NCBI RefSeq assembly: GCF_002813775.1
Contig: NZ_CP020372.1
Location: forward strand, 420,825-484,824
DNA length: 64,000 bases
Origin: Candidatus Thiodictyon syntrophicum
GTDB taxonomy: Bacteria; Pseudomonadota; Gammaproteobacteria; Chromatiales; Chromatiaceae
Direction of reading: 5' to 3'
Part shown: in pieces, positions 43,467-52,727 of the stretch
Layout: every line of letters starts with the position of its first letter
Numbering within the stretch: the first letter of the stretch is position 1
Translations under genes and position numbers: made by a program
Notes under the pieces: model-generated
The model's database searches: none
Seen by the model: the letters and a program-made list of their open reading frames with translations, nothing else
Told to the model about the DNA's origin: nothing

Positions 43467-43934
43467 TTAGTTGTCTTGGCTCGCGTTGCCCTTGGCAGAC
43501 AAATGCTCCCGGAAATCCATCGTAGGCAAGACAAATGATCCGGCGGTACTGCGGGCCGTCAGCGTAGTGACAAGTTCGCGAATAGCCCCATAAATGAGGC
43601 TGGCGCCATTCACGGCGGCGAGGTCGCTGCGCTTTTCCTTATCGATCTTGCGATCGATTTCGATCAGGCCCAGCGCGGTGATGTCGAAGAGGTAAGGCGC
43701 GGGCTTGCCCTCCTGGTTGTCGATCGCGATACGAAGCATCACGACGAAGACGCCTGGGTCGCTGTCATCTTCGGCGTTCGGCAGTGCCTCGCTCCCCAAC
43801 TCGACACGAAAGGTGGTACCGTCGAAGTCGAAGTTCGTCGCGTCGCCGGGAGGCGCGTCGGCCGCTGGTTCAACGGCTTCGACGTGGATGCTCTTGAAGA
43901 CCAGTTGCCTGAGCTGAATGATGCTGGGACGCAT
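43467..43934 (-). CDS. SecB-like chaperone of a toxin-antitoxin-chaperone module
   Basis: A 155-residue protein with SecB-type features: IQLRQLVFKSIHVEAVE at the start, alternating strands (FRVELGSEALP, GVFVVMLRIAIDNQEGKPAPYLFDITALGLIEID) and a C-terminal helix ending in LPTMDFREHL. The ILPTMDF-like end matches SecB C-termini. SecB-like proteins encoded with HigBA or MqsRA modules protect the antitoxin from degradation. Its position directly after the MqsA-like gene (16 bp) supports that role over general protein export. Confidence 0.82.
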   Translation of the reverse strand: MRPSIIQLRQLVFKSIHVEAVEPAADAPPGDATNFDFDGTTFRVELGSEALPNAEDDSDPGVFVVMLRIAIDNQEGKPAPYLFDITALGLIEIDRKIDKEKRSDLAAVNGASLIYGAIRELVTTLTARSTAGSFVLPTMDFREHLSAKGNASQDN

Positions 43935-43950
43935 GGCTGTACTCGCTGGA

Positions 43951-44616
43951 TCAGCTCAAGGCTAGATCGAGATCGGGCGCCCCGGAATCGTTGGCGGCCT
44001 TCCCGATGGTGTAGCTAAAAGTATCGGCATGCAGCTTCGATTCCCTGGTTCTCATCCAGTCGGGCAGTGCGACGCGGTAAGATAGGCCAGGCGATACCTG
44101 ATATCGTTCTGCCGCGAGTTCCGAAGCGGCAGGGACTTTGGCATGAGTCAATGGCGGCTCCATCTGGTACTTGGCGGGTAACCCCGCGCGACGCAGCAGC
44201 CAATTGGCCGCCTCCGGCACCCTGTCGGCCAGGTGCAGAAGCCTCTCCATACCCTCGGACGGCGCCACGTCACCGTGCTCGTATTTAGAAAAAGCACTAG
44301 GCCCACCGCCAAAGACGCGCGCTGCCTGTGCCTGAGTGATACCCAATTCCTTGCGAATACGCAGAATGTCAGGCGGGCTCAGGCGCTCCGCTTGGTCACG
44401 CTCAACGGTGGCCTGGTAACGGGCTTCGATGATCGTCCGCTTGTTCTGGCGCGACTGCTCGGGCGCTACGATGTACTCGCCGCAGTGATCGCAGAGCGAA
44501 TGCACAAGTCCGCGGATGGTAAAGCCGTAACCGTCGATCTCGTCCTGGCGGTCATGGGTGTGTTCGATAAGCTGACCTTCGTCGCACATCGGACACAGGC
44601 TCGGATGCTGGTTCAT
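43951..44616 (-). CDS. MqsA-type antitoxin
   Basis: A 221-residue antitoxin. The N-terminal zinc-binding domain has CPMCDEG and CDHCGEYIV; the central helix-turn-helix has DILRIRKELGITQAQAARVFGGGPSAFSKYEHGDVAPSEGMERLL. A C-terminal extension of about 75 residues (YQMEPPLTHAKVPAAS and onward) is longer than E. coli MqsA and may be the chaperone-addiction region bound by the SecB-like protein. It should bind its own promoter and neutralise the MqsR-like toxin, whose stop lies 7 bp upstream of this start. Confidence 0.88.
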   Translation of the reverse strand: MNQHPSLCPMCDEGQLIEHTHDRQDEIDGYGFTIRGLVHSLCDHCGEYIVAPEQSRQNKRTIIEARYQATVERDQAERLSPPDILRIRKELGITQAQAARVFGGGPSAFSKYEHGDVAPSEGMERLLHLADRVPEAANWLLRRAGLPAKYQMEPPLTHAKVPAASELAAERYQVSPGLSYRVALPDWMRTRESKLHADTFSYTIGKAANDSGAPDLDLALS

Positions 44617-44623
44617 GGCAGTC

Positions 44624-44944
44624 TCATGATGATAGATGGCAGCTCATCACCCAAACGGTCATACGAGGATCGTCATGGCGAAAGCCGAATTTGAGGTAAT
44701 ATTGCGGGTGCCGCCAAGGGACGCTGCGACACGCCTCGATATGATCGTAATGTAACGCATAGACATCCGCATCGATCACTTTGCGGCTACGCCCCTCGCA
44801 CCACTCGGAGTTCCGGTAATCTTTCGGACACAAGGCGGCGATGAGATTTACGATATCGTCAGTATCCCACTCCAATGCCTCGACCTTCTTCTCGCAACGG
44901 TCACTGGCCAGAAAAATAGGGCCGCGTTGCGCCAGATGCTGCAC
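44624..44944 (-). CDS. MqsR-type ribonuclease toxin
   Basis: A 106-residue RelE-fold toxin of the MqsR family: the helix-rich start QHLAQRGPIFLASDRCEKKVEALEW, the conserved DDIVNLIAALCPKDYRNSEWCEGRSRKVIDADVYAL and a final strand region YYLKFGFRHDDPRMTVWVMSCHLS. MqsR cleaves mRNA at GC-containing sites outside or on ribosomes. GTG 44944 gives a plausible length, but IYDLTT, which resembles the usual MqsR N-terminus, is encoded just upstream in frame; the true start may be earlier with a rare start codon. An ISAs1-type element ends 72 bp upstream. Confidence 0.82.
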   Translation of the reverse strand: MQHLAQRGPIFLASDRCEKKVEALEWDTDDIVNLIAALCPKDYRNSEWCEGRSRKVIDADVYALHYDHIEACRSVPWRHPQYYLKFGFRHDDPRMTVWVMSCHLSS

Positions 44945-45016
44945 CGTTGTCAGATCATAAATCGGCCCCCCCGGAATCCTGCGTGCACGCTCACCCTCGG
45001 GTAGAGGGTCTGGGGG

Positions 45017-46311
45017 CAGGGCAATCGCATCACGCTACACTAATATTCGGAGAATCTGATACACGTGTTTTTGGCTTGGCATCCGGTGCTTCAAAAAGCA
45101 GCTTCGTCAAGTAGCGTTCATCCCAACCGGCCTTCAAGCGTTTGTTCTTGATGCCGAGCTTGGTGTTGTCGTTCTTCAGCCGCGTCAGCGCGATGTGGCG
45201 CAGTACGGCCAGGTTCTCGCGGGCGCCCGGTTCGCGCACGCGGCAGTCATCCTCGCGGAAGGCCACATCGAGACTCCAATGCAGATCGTTCTCCACGCCC
45301 CAGTGATCACGCACGGCACGGGCGAAGCGGGCCACGTCGGTGGCGATACTGCCGATGTAGAAGCGAGTTTCGCGGGTGATCTTGCCAGCGACTTCGCGCT
45401 GCGACTCGACCATGCCGATCATGTTCATGCCCTTCCACAGGGCGCTGCGCGGTACGCCGGAGAGATCACCCAAGGTCCGGTAGCGGCGGGTCTCCACCCG
45501 TCCATGGCCATGCTCGTGGGTTTCGTGCATCTGCGTGTCGACCCCCGCGTAATCCCGCGCGTCGGCATCGATAAACGCCTCCTCGACTTCGGTGGCCAGC
45601 GTGCCCTGGTTGCCCTTGAGCGCCAGCACGTAGTCGGCCCCCTGCTCGATGATCTGCTCGGCGATCTTGGTCTGACAGCCCATTGCATCAATGGTGACGA
45701 TGCAGCCTTGGAGACGCAGCAACGCCAGCAACTGCGGGATCGCCGTGATCTCGTTGGACTTCGCGTCGGTGGCGACTTGCCCAAGGACGACGCGGTTGGC
45801 CGTCGCCCACGCGCTGACCACGTGCAGCGCGGCCAGACCCTTGGCCCGATCGTGGGAGCGGCGCAGCGTCTTGCCGTCGATGGCGATGATCTCGCCGGGG
45901 ATCACTTCACGAATCGACGCCACCCAAGCGCGAAAGCACGTCTCGAATGCTTCCGGCGCCAGCAACCCGAACACCCGCCCGAACGTGTCGTGGGCCGGGA
46001 TGCCCTTGGGCAACTCCAGAAACTGCGCAAACCACGGCCGTTTCGTGCGTCCGAACTGCGCGATGGCCACCCAGCCGTCCGCGCCGCAGAGCGTTGCCGC
46101 AATGGCGATGACGATCATGTCGATCAGGTTGTGGTGGCGCTTGATCGGGCAGCGCGGGTCTTCCAGCGCGGAAAAATGCCCGGCCAGCGACCGATCCAGG
46201 GTTGTTTCGCACATCGTCGCCACTCCACAAGACAGAAAAGTCAGTGGATTGTCACGTGATCCTCGTGTTTCGTCTAACAGTAATTGCTAATTATCTGATG
46301 CGATTGCCCTG
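45017..46311 (-). mobile_element. ISAs1-family element upstream of mqsR
   Basis: Terminal inverted repeats begin CAGGGCAATCGCATCA at 45017 and, inverted, end at 46311. A 10-bp direct repeat, GGTCTGGGGG, flanks them at 45007-45016 and 46312-46321. The element is 1295 bp with one transposase gene. It separates mqsR from its original upstream DNA. Confidence 0.92.
45030..46223 (-). CDS. ISAs1-family transposase
   Basis: A 397-residue DDE transposase: LDRSLAGHFSALEDPRCPIKRHHNLIDMIVIAIAATLCGADGW at the N-terminus, catalytic Asp in IIAIDGKTLRRSHD, Asp in GCIVTIDAMGCQTKIAEQI, and Glu in VRDHWGVENDLHWSLDVAFREDDCR. All parts of a normal ISAs1 enzyme are present and the frame is intact, so the element may be active. 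Confidence 0.92.
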   Translation of the reverse strand: MATMCETTLDRSLAGHFSALEDPRCPIKRHHNLIDMIVIAIAATLCGADGWVAIAQFGRTKRPWFAQFLELPKGIPAHDTFGRVFGLLAPEAFETCFRAWVASIREVIPGEIIAIDGKTLRRSHDRAKGLAALHVVSAWATANRVVLGQVATDAKSNEITAIPQLLALLRLQGCIVTIDAMGCQTKIAEQIIEQGADYVLALKGNQGTLATEVEEAFIDADARDYAGVDTQMHETHEHGHGRVETRRYRTLGDLSGVPRSALWKGMNMIGMVESQREVAGKITRETRFYIGSIATDVARFARAVRDHWGVENDLHWSLDVAFREDDCRVREPGARENLAVLRHIALTRLKNDNTKLGIKNKRLKAGWDERYLTKLLFEAPDAKPKTRVSDSPNISVA

Positions 46312-46577
46312 GGTCTGGGGGCGGTGTCCACGGGCGCTTTCTAAGAGTATCTACCATTTTGGTAAGTTCTGCCAGTGTTGGTCGTTCTCAAGGCACGCGC
46401 GAGTTGAGATATCGCTGCAGAAACCGAGCATTCCGAGGAGATGCGCAGGTCGGCATGGTTTACAGGGTATCGTCTGCCTCGTCCCAGGGAATCCCCAGAT
46501 ATAGTTTCATGTTGCCACATGGGGCACGATATATTGTTTGGGGTTGGGAGCTATCATCCAGTATCCCCCAGTCCGAG
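46312..46577. other. Spacer between drmMI and the ISAs1 element
   Basis: About 270 bp that, before the IS insertion, lay directly upstream of mqsR. It probably holds the mqsR-mqsA promoter and operator on the minus strand, now displaced by 1.3 kb. No box was assigned. Open frames here are short and unconvincing. Confidence 0.5.
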
Positions 46578-49500
46578 TCAGTCGAACAAATCTAAAGTCC
46601 CTGCTCCGCGCGCCTTGCGGCGCGGACCGGCCTTACCAGCCGCGCCTTTCCCAGCCGACGCCGCGACGAGTCCGGCCTGTTCTTCTTCGGCGGCCCGCTC
46701 GGCGTTGAGGGCCAGCAGGCGGGCGAGGACCTCGTCGCGGATCGCGTCGGGCCAGCGCAGGCGCCAAGGCTTCTTGCGGCCATTCCCGCCTCGCCCACCG
46801 GACGCCGGGCCAGCGGTCTCCGCGTCGTCCTCGTCTTCCCACTCCAAGAAGAAGTCGCAGTCGGTGGGGATGTCGGTCCAGCCGTAGGCGTCGAGTACGG
46901 CGCGGTCCATGGCGGCGTGCAACTCGCGCAGCCGCTGGATGTCGGGCGAGGACTCGTCGGGGTCGTGGAAGCGGTTGTAGGTCTTGGTCAGGCCCTCGTT
47001 GTTGCGGACCATCAGGTCGGCAAGGAAAGTGTCATAGGCGCGGCCGACAGACTCCAGGGCAGGGTCGACGTCTTAACAGTCCGGGAAGGGGAAGGTTTCA
47101 AAGCAGTCGGATGGGCGATAACCCTGGCGATCTTCCAGCGTAGACGATGTAAACTTCATCCATACTTCTTGAACACTTGATTGCATTACGGCAAAACCAG
47201 CTGGAGTTTCAAGCGTAATCACAACCAGGTTCTCACTGTATACAAACACCGGGGATGACCATGATAGGGCAAAGTGTTTACTTGTCCGTGCAATGATCAG
47301 CACCCGCTCCAGTGCGCGAAGAGCTGTAACAAGTCCAGGACGCTTCTCGGCGTATTGCCACCATCGCTCACGTAGTGCTTTGCGATTTTGTGCATCACGC
47401 TCTGGTTTCACCTTCCGCTCCACGATATCAAGTAAGTCTGGCCAATCCATTGCCACCGGTCCAGGATAATCCGCTGGCACGATGCCCATGCATAGCCATT
47501 TCTTACGCCGTGACTCATCTGCCCCTGTCCAGGTTTCTCCCAAGTCATCTCGCCGCAGAGGAAAATCTTCAAAGTTGACCACGTAGCGATGATGGGCATG
47601 AGTGGGCGATTCATTGACCTCATCACCGCCAATATATGGAAATATCCGCTCGGAATTCCGAGGGTCGTGTTGGATCAAACGATACATCTCGGCAATGGGT
47701 GACGCGACACTCTTGGTGTCGGTGTCATCAAAAGTAAAACCCATGCCAAGCACGATGCTACCCTGGAAGCTCTTATTGGCATTTGCCTCAAGCCGCTTTG
47801 GGTCTTCATCGCTTCCCGCGTGGAATAGGTAGGCCGTGATCGTCGGGACCTGCTTGCCGTCCAGTTCAACATCCTCGCTCCAGGCCCCGCGAATACCATT
47901 GATGACACTGACGATCACGGCCGCCTCGCCCGGCCACTTGTAGCGCTTGCGCGCCCAGTAAATGCTACCGCCGTGCGTGCGAATCCAGCGCAGCCCGGTG
48001 GACCTGGTGTCGCCCTGCCCTATGGTGTTGGTGGCAATGAGTCCGAAACAGCCATCCGGGCGTAGGAGGTCGAAGGCCCGGCGGAAGAAGTGGGCGACAA
48101 GGTCGGCATTGCCGTGAGACTCCGGGTGCAGGACCTTGAGCCAGTCGAGGTAGCCGTCGCGGGTGCCTTGGATCAGGGTGTTCTTGCCGGCGAATGGCGG
48201 GTTTCCGAGGATGGCGTCGAACCCTTTGCCATCACGCTGAAAGACCTCCGGAAACTCGATCTCCCAGTGAAACGGCACCAGCGGCTTGGCCCCGCCGCGC
48301 AGGTCCAGCGCCGGCGCATCCGGCAGGTTCATCAGGTTCCCGGCTTGGAGCTTGTGGGTCAGTTCGGCCCGCAGGGCGTCGCGCTTGAGGTCGCGCGCCT
48401 TGTCCTTGTCCGCCCCGAAGAAGGCGGCGATGACGAGATCCCCGACCAGCCGCACCAGTTCCAACGCCTCATCGGCGGTCGCGAGCTTCTGCGCCTTGAG
48501 CCGGGGGTCCAGGTCATCGCCGGCCTCCAGGATCTCGCGCCGGACCGCGGTCTCGGCCTTCAGGCGCCGGCCGATGATCTCCTGCCCGAAGGTCGGATGC
48601 GGCTCGGGCTTCCAGTGGAAGTCCTCGATCTGACGGCGGCTGAGACCCACCAGCGAGTCACCGGCACGGATGCTGTGATCGAGGAAGGTAAATGGGTGGT
48701 CCCGGGCCAGGGTCGCGAGCCACAGCGAGAGCTTGGCCAGGTCCGCGGCCATCGGGTTCTTGTCCACGCCGTAAAGGCAGCGCTGGGCGACCAGTCGGCG
48801 GGCGAGCAGGACCTCGTCCTCGTCCAGGGGGATCGGGGGCAACTGGTCGTGGGTGTGCCAGGCCGTGACCAGGGCATCACCCAGGGCGCGGCAGGCGGCC
48901 ACCAGGAAGGCGCCGGAGCCGACTGCCAGGTCGCAGACCTTGAGGTTCAGGATCTGGTCCGGGGTGGGGCCAAGGTCTGAACCAGCGCCGAGCTGGGCGA
49001 GCACCGGCGCCAGGGTGCGCAGAACGATGGGCTCGGTGAGCGTTTGCGGGGTGTAATGGGACCCGCTCTTGCGGCGCTCGTCGGAGGGTTGCAAGACCAT
49101 CGCGCCCTTGGCGACCAGGCTCGGCGTGGCACCCCGGTGGATGCGCCGCTCCAAAGCGGCGAGCAGGTCATCAAGGTTAGCGGCCTCTTTCAGCGCCTTG
49201 GCGGCCTTGGCGTCGAGCTTCTGATCGGCCGCCTCATTGAGCCATTTGGCGCGGTTGGCCGGCTTCTGCGCGAGCAGGTCGGTCAGGTTCACCGCCGGCG
49301 GGGCACCGTGCTTTTTTGGCGGCTTGAGCGCGATGGTAGGACCGCCGGCGACCTCCAGTCGGAAGCCCATGATGGTTTCGTAGACGCTGCCGATCTGCTC
49401 CACAGCCAGGGTGCGGTAGGAGAGGCGTTCACCGCCGAGCATCAAGAGCCGGTCGAGCACGCGCCAGATTACGCCATCGGCGACGAGTGGGATGGCGCCT

Positions 49501-50417
49501 GCCCCTCCTTCGAGGAAGGGGAAGCGTTTTGGGTCGAAGAGGTAGCCCTGGCGCGCCGGGATCTGGAGTTGGGGGTGGTGGCAGCCGCCGTGGACGGCGC
49601 GGAACAGGGCGAGCAACCGGGACCAGGCGCCATAGCGATGATCCATGGTGTCAGGGTAGTTCTGGGCGTCGGTGCGAAGCTTCTCGAACAGGCCATGCAC
49701 CGAATAGTGCTGCACATAGAGCGGTGAGCCGGGCATCAGGCCGCGGTCCTCGGCGTAGAGCAGGAACACCAGACGCAGCAGGACGTTGAGCAAGCCGGCG
49801 TAGACGCTGTTGGGGTCGCGGGCGAGCACGTCCTTGAGTAGTTCGCCGTAGGCGCGCTCGTCGGCGGCCTGGAAGCCGCGCAACAGGTCGTAGAGTGCCT
49901 CCAGCACCTGACCGGAGAGCCGGGTCGACACCAGGCTCTGGTAGTCGCGGCTTTTGGCGAGCACCGCCGGCAGACGTTCAAACGCCGGTCCGGCCAGCAG
50001 CCGGGAACGCTTGAGCAGCATGTGGCAGGCGCCCACGATTGGGCGCCCGGCGATCTCAGTCATGGCGGCGACCGGGAAGGTCAGGCTGCCGGCGTTCTCA
50101 CCGCGCGGGGCATACATGAGCCGCAGTTGGGTACCGTTGGCAAGCAGGCCGATGGGCACCTGGGTCTCGCGTAACAGACGCTCGAAGCGCCGCGCCGGTG
50201 AGGCCGACCAGCCGCGGGAGGCGTGGGTGACGGTGGCGTCGAGATCGGTCCCGAGGGGCAGCGACTGGATCAGGAGGAGCCAGGGCCGCGCGGGGTCCGT
50301 CGGTTTGGCATCGGCCAGGGCGGCAGTGGGTTCCAGGACTTCGCCGAATTCGCGTAGCGGAACCGAGAGGCTCTCCGGTAACGGACGGGCGGGGTCAAGG
50401 CCATACACCAGGGTATC
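46578..50417 (-). pseudogene. drmMI: DISARM adenine methyltransferase DrmMI, main part with nonsense codon
   Basis: This is the bulk of a class 1 DISARM N6-adenine DNA methyltransferase. Motif I is LKVCDLAVGSGAFLVAACRALG, the catalytic NPPF motif is in FDAILGNPPFAGKN, and HYTPQTLTEPIV precedes motif I. The C-terminal part MVRNNEGLTKTYNRFHDPDE and a basic tail ending TLDLFD are also present. An in-frame TAA at 47073-47075 (FPFPDC stop DVDPALES) separates the last 164 codons, with similarity continuing directly after it. The 5' 82 codons lie at 52475-52721 beyond an ISAs1-type insertion. Removing the IS gives 1358 residues interrupted only by the TAA. DrmMI normally marks host DNA as self, so its loss would matter for DISARM safety. 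Confidence 0.88.
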
Positions 50418-50618
50418 CAGGGTCCCGTCAAAGTCCGGGGGCTTGACGTAGCGGCGGGGGCCTCGGGCGATGCGAAGCGCGCGGGTGACGGTCGGGCGGT
50501 AGATCTGGCGAAGACGATCGCGGGGTTGGGCGAGGCGCGCGAAGGGGAAGTGCGCGGGCGCAGGCGAGCGCCAGCCTCCGCCGGAGCGGCCGTGCGTCAG
50601 CGTCAGCGGCGTCGGGTG

Positions 50619-51017
50619 TCAGACGCCGATGGCGGCCAGGGCCCGGCGCGGTTGGTGAGCGAAGGCGCGCAGGGCGCTGGCGATATTGGTAAAGCCGTGC
50701 AGACGAGCCAAGGCGATGGCGAAGTTGCGCAGGCTGGCCATGATGGCCGGTCCGTGGCCGACGCGCACGCGCGAGCGATCCTCGTCGAAGGTGACGTCGC
50801 GGACATAATGGGAGCGGTTCTCGATGCCCCAGTGGCCGCGGTTGAGTTGCAGGAGTCGCGGCGGGTCGGCCAACTGCGGTGGCAGGCTGGTCACGGCGAA
50901 CACCGTCTCGTCGCGTTGCTTGCCCGACGTGAGTTCGGTGACGGCGCGTTCGATGCGACAGACCTGGGCGACGTGGGGGAAGTTGACGTAGTCGTTGAGG
51001 GCCGTGGAGGCCATCAA
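50619..51017 (-). pseudogene. ISAs1 transposase, C-terminal part after a frameshift
   Basis: Continues the catalytic domain: NDYVNFPHVAQVCRIERAV, then GHWGIENRSHYVRDVTFDEDRSRVR with the catalytic Glu, ending HQPRRALAAIGV. It is one frame off from the upstream part; the shift maps to a run of six C near 51066-51071. The connecting residues LDKGHGRLEQRR are encoded in this frame just upstream of the first start codon. Confidence 0.85.
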
Positions 51018-51045
51018 GCGGCGCTGCTCCAGGCGCCCATGGCCC

Positions 51046-52380
51046 TTATCGAGGGTCGTGGTGCAGAGGGGGGAAATGCGCCTCGGTCAGGGCGCTGAGG
51101 TCGGCATAGAGGGTGGGCTGATTTTCTTTGACCGTGAAAAAATAGTGGGCCTGTTTCTCCTCGACCAGGAAGCGCGCGGTCTCGCGTTGGGTATGCAGCG
51201 CATCGGCGGTGACCACCCGTCCCGTGAGGTCCAAGGGTGCGAGCAGCGGTTTGAGCTCCGGGATCTCGTTGGTCTTGGCCGGGATCTCGCGCTGCGCCAC
51301 GGTCACGCCCTGATCTTGGAGGAACGCGCTGAGCAGATGCACCTGGGTGCCGTCGGGGCGCACCGCCCCGCGCAGGGCCTTACCATCGACGGCCACGGCA
51401 TCGTCGGCAGCGACGAGGCCGAGCAGCCAGTCACTCAAGGTGGCATCAATGGCGGCAACGTCGCTGGCTTGCAGGACGCGGCGCAAGGTCGGCTCGGAGG
51501 GTGGCTCGAAGCGCTCGGTGCGGGGATTGTAGCGGGCGTGTAGACGCTTGAGTTGGGCCTGGGTCAGGCGCGCTGCCCACTCGGCGAGCGCGGTATAGCC
51601 GCGGTTGCCGGCGAGTACGGCGGCGAGGCCGATGCTCAACACCGTGGCCTGGGGATGGCGTTTACCGCGCGGACGGCGCCGATCGGGCAGCGCGCGCAGA
51701 CGCTGCTGCAGGTCCTGCATCTGGGCCGTGGTCAGGGTGACGGATTGCATTGGCGTGCTCCAAGGGGCGGGTAGCACGGGGGCGCACAACAGCGCCCGGG
51801 CGCGTGGGTGCAACGGATAGACGAGTGCCTGCTTGGGTTCGCCATGGGGGGTATAGCGGCCGTTGCAGCGCGCAAAGCCGCGCGTGGTGCCGACCACCTG
51901 CCAGTTGGCGGCGCGGTAACAGGCACCGGTAAAACGCGTTGGATCGACGAAGGTCTCGGCCAGCAACAGGCGGTGACCATGGACGCGCAGCCAATCGTCG
52001 GACAGGCGCCGCAGGTTCAGCGCCAGGATGCGCGAGGCCAGATTAGGGACGCGCCCGGTGGCGGGGAGGATCAAGAACCGGGCGTTGTTGGCCAGCAGAT
52101 GCAGGCGTTGATAGTGCAGCACCCGCGGCCAACCGATCCAGGCATCGCGGGCCGCGCACTTGAGCGCCGCCGCCTGCCAGCCGAGCAGCGCCAGCCAGCA
52201 CCCATCAAGCGTGGCAACGTAGCGTAAGGTCTTGCCGAATAACGAGCGTAGGCCCAGGTAATGATGCGCCTCGACCAGCGCATCCCACGCGTCCCGCTCC
52301 CCGGGCAGGATCAGGCGGACCTCCAGACGCCGGAGTAACTCCGACGCGGGGCGGCAGGACTGGCAAGGAATTTCGGCCAT
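51046..52380 (-). pseudogene. DUF4338-ISAs1 fusion transposase, N-terminal part
   Basis: A 444-codon frame. Residues 1 to about 215 are a DUF4338 (DruA-like) domain: LILPGERDAWDALVEAHHYLG, LARDAWIGWPRVLHYQRLHLLANNARFLIL and SRILALNLRRLSDDW. From about residue 220 it is an ISAs1 transposase with AVDGKALRGAVRPDG (Asp) and VVTADALHTQRETARFL (Asp). The frame ends early at HHDPR because of the C-run frameshift, losing the catalytic Glu unless ribosomes shift frame. Fusion of DUF4338 to an ISAs1 enzyme is known in databases to my recollection but its purpose is unclear. Confidence 0.85.
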
Positions 52381-52474
52381 GCCGACTGTTGTAAGACATT
52401 TCGGGCCGAAAATCCAGTTCTGCGAACATCGGTCACAAGCTCAAGGGGCTACGGGTGAACTCGACGGAGCCCTG

Positions 52475-52721
52475 CCAGGGTATCGGGCCACTCTAGGAAA
52501 CTGTGCAGGAACCCGGGCAGATCGGCGATCACGGGAACGGGGTCGGCGGTGCCGATGGTGCCCGCGGTAACGCACTCCAGGAAGCGTTGCTGCTCCTCGC
52601 GGCTGTCGCGCGGCAGGATCACCTGCAAATCCACCAGCGCGGCGGGTGAGACCACCAGGCCGTCGGGCTGGAGGTAGCCAAGCCAGGCTTGGTGATCGCG
52701 AATGGCGGGATCGGTAGACAT
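52475..52721 (-). pseudogene. drmMI: DISARM DrmMI, first 82 codons
   Basis: Encodes MSTDPAIRDHQAWLGYLQPDGLVVSPAALVDLQ-type start through FLHSFLEWPDTL, after which the ISAs1-type insert begins (the frame would run on for 8 unrelated codons). It is 7 bp downstream of the drmD stop, consistent with class 1 DISARM order drmD-drmMI. The rest of the gene is at 46578-50417. Confidence 0.88.
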
Positions 52722-52727
52722 TGTGGC

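Larger units (their letters stand above)
50418..52474 (-). mobile_element. ISAs1-type element with DUF4338-fused transposase, inserted in drmMI
   Basis: Ends begin CAGGGTCCCGTCAAAGTCC at 50418 and, read inward from 52474, CAGGGCTCCGTCGAGTTC; these are typical ISAs1 inverted repeats. A 10-bp target duplication (CCAGGGTATC on the plus strand) lies at 50408-50417 and 52475-52484. Excision joins codons for FLEWPDTL to VYGLDPARPL in frame. Confidence 0.92.
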
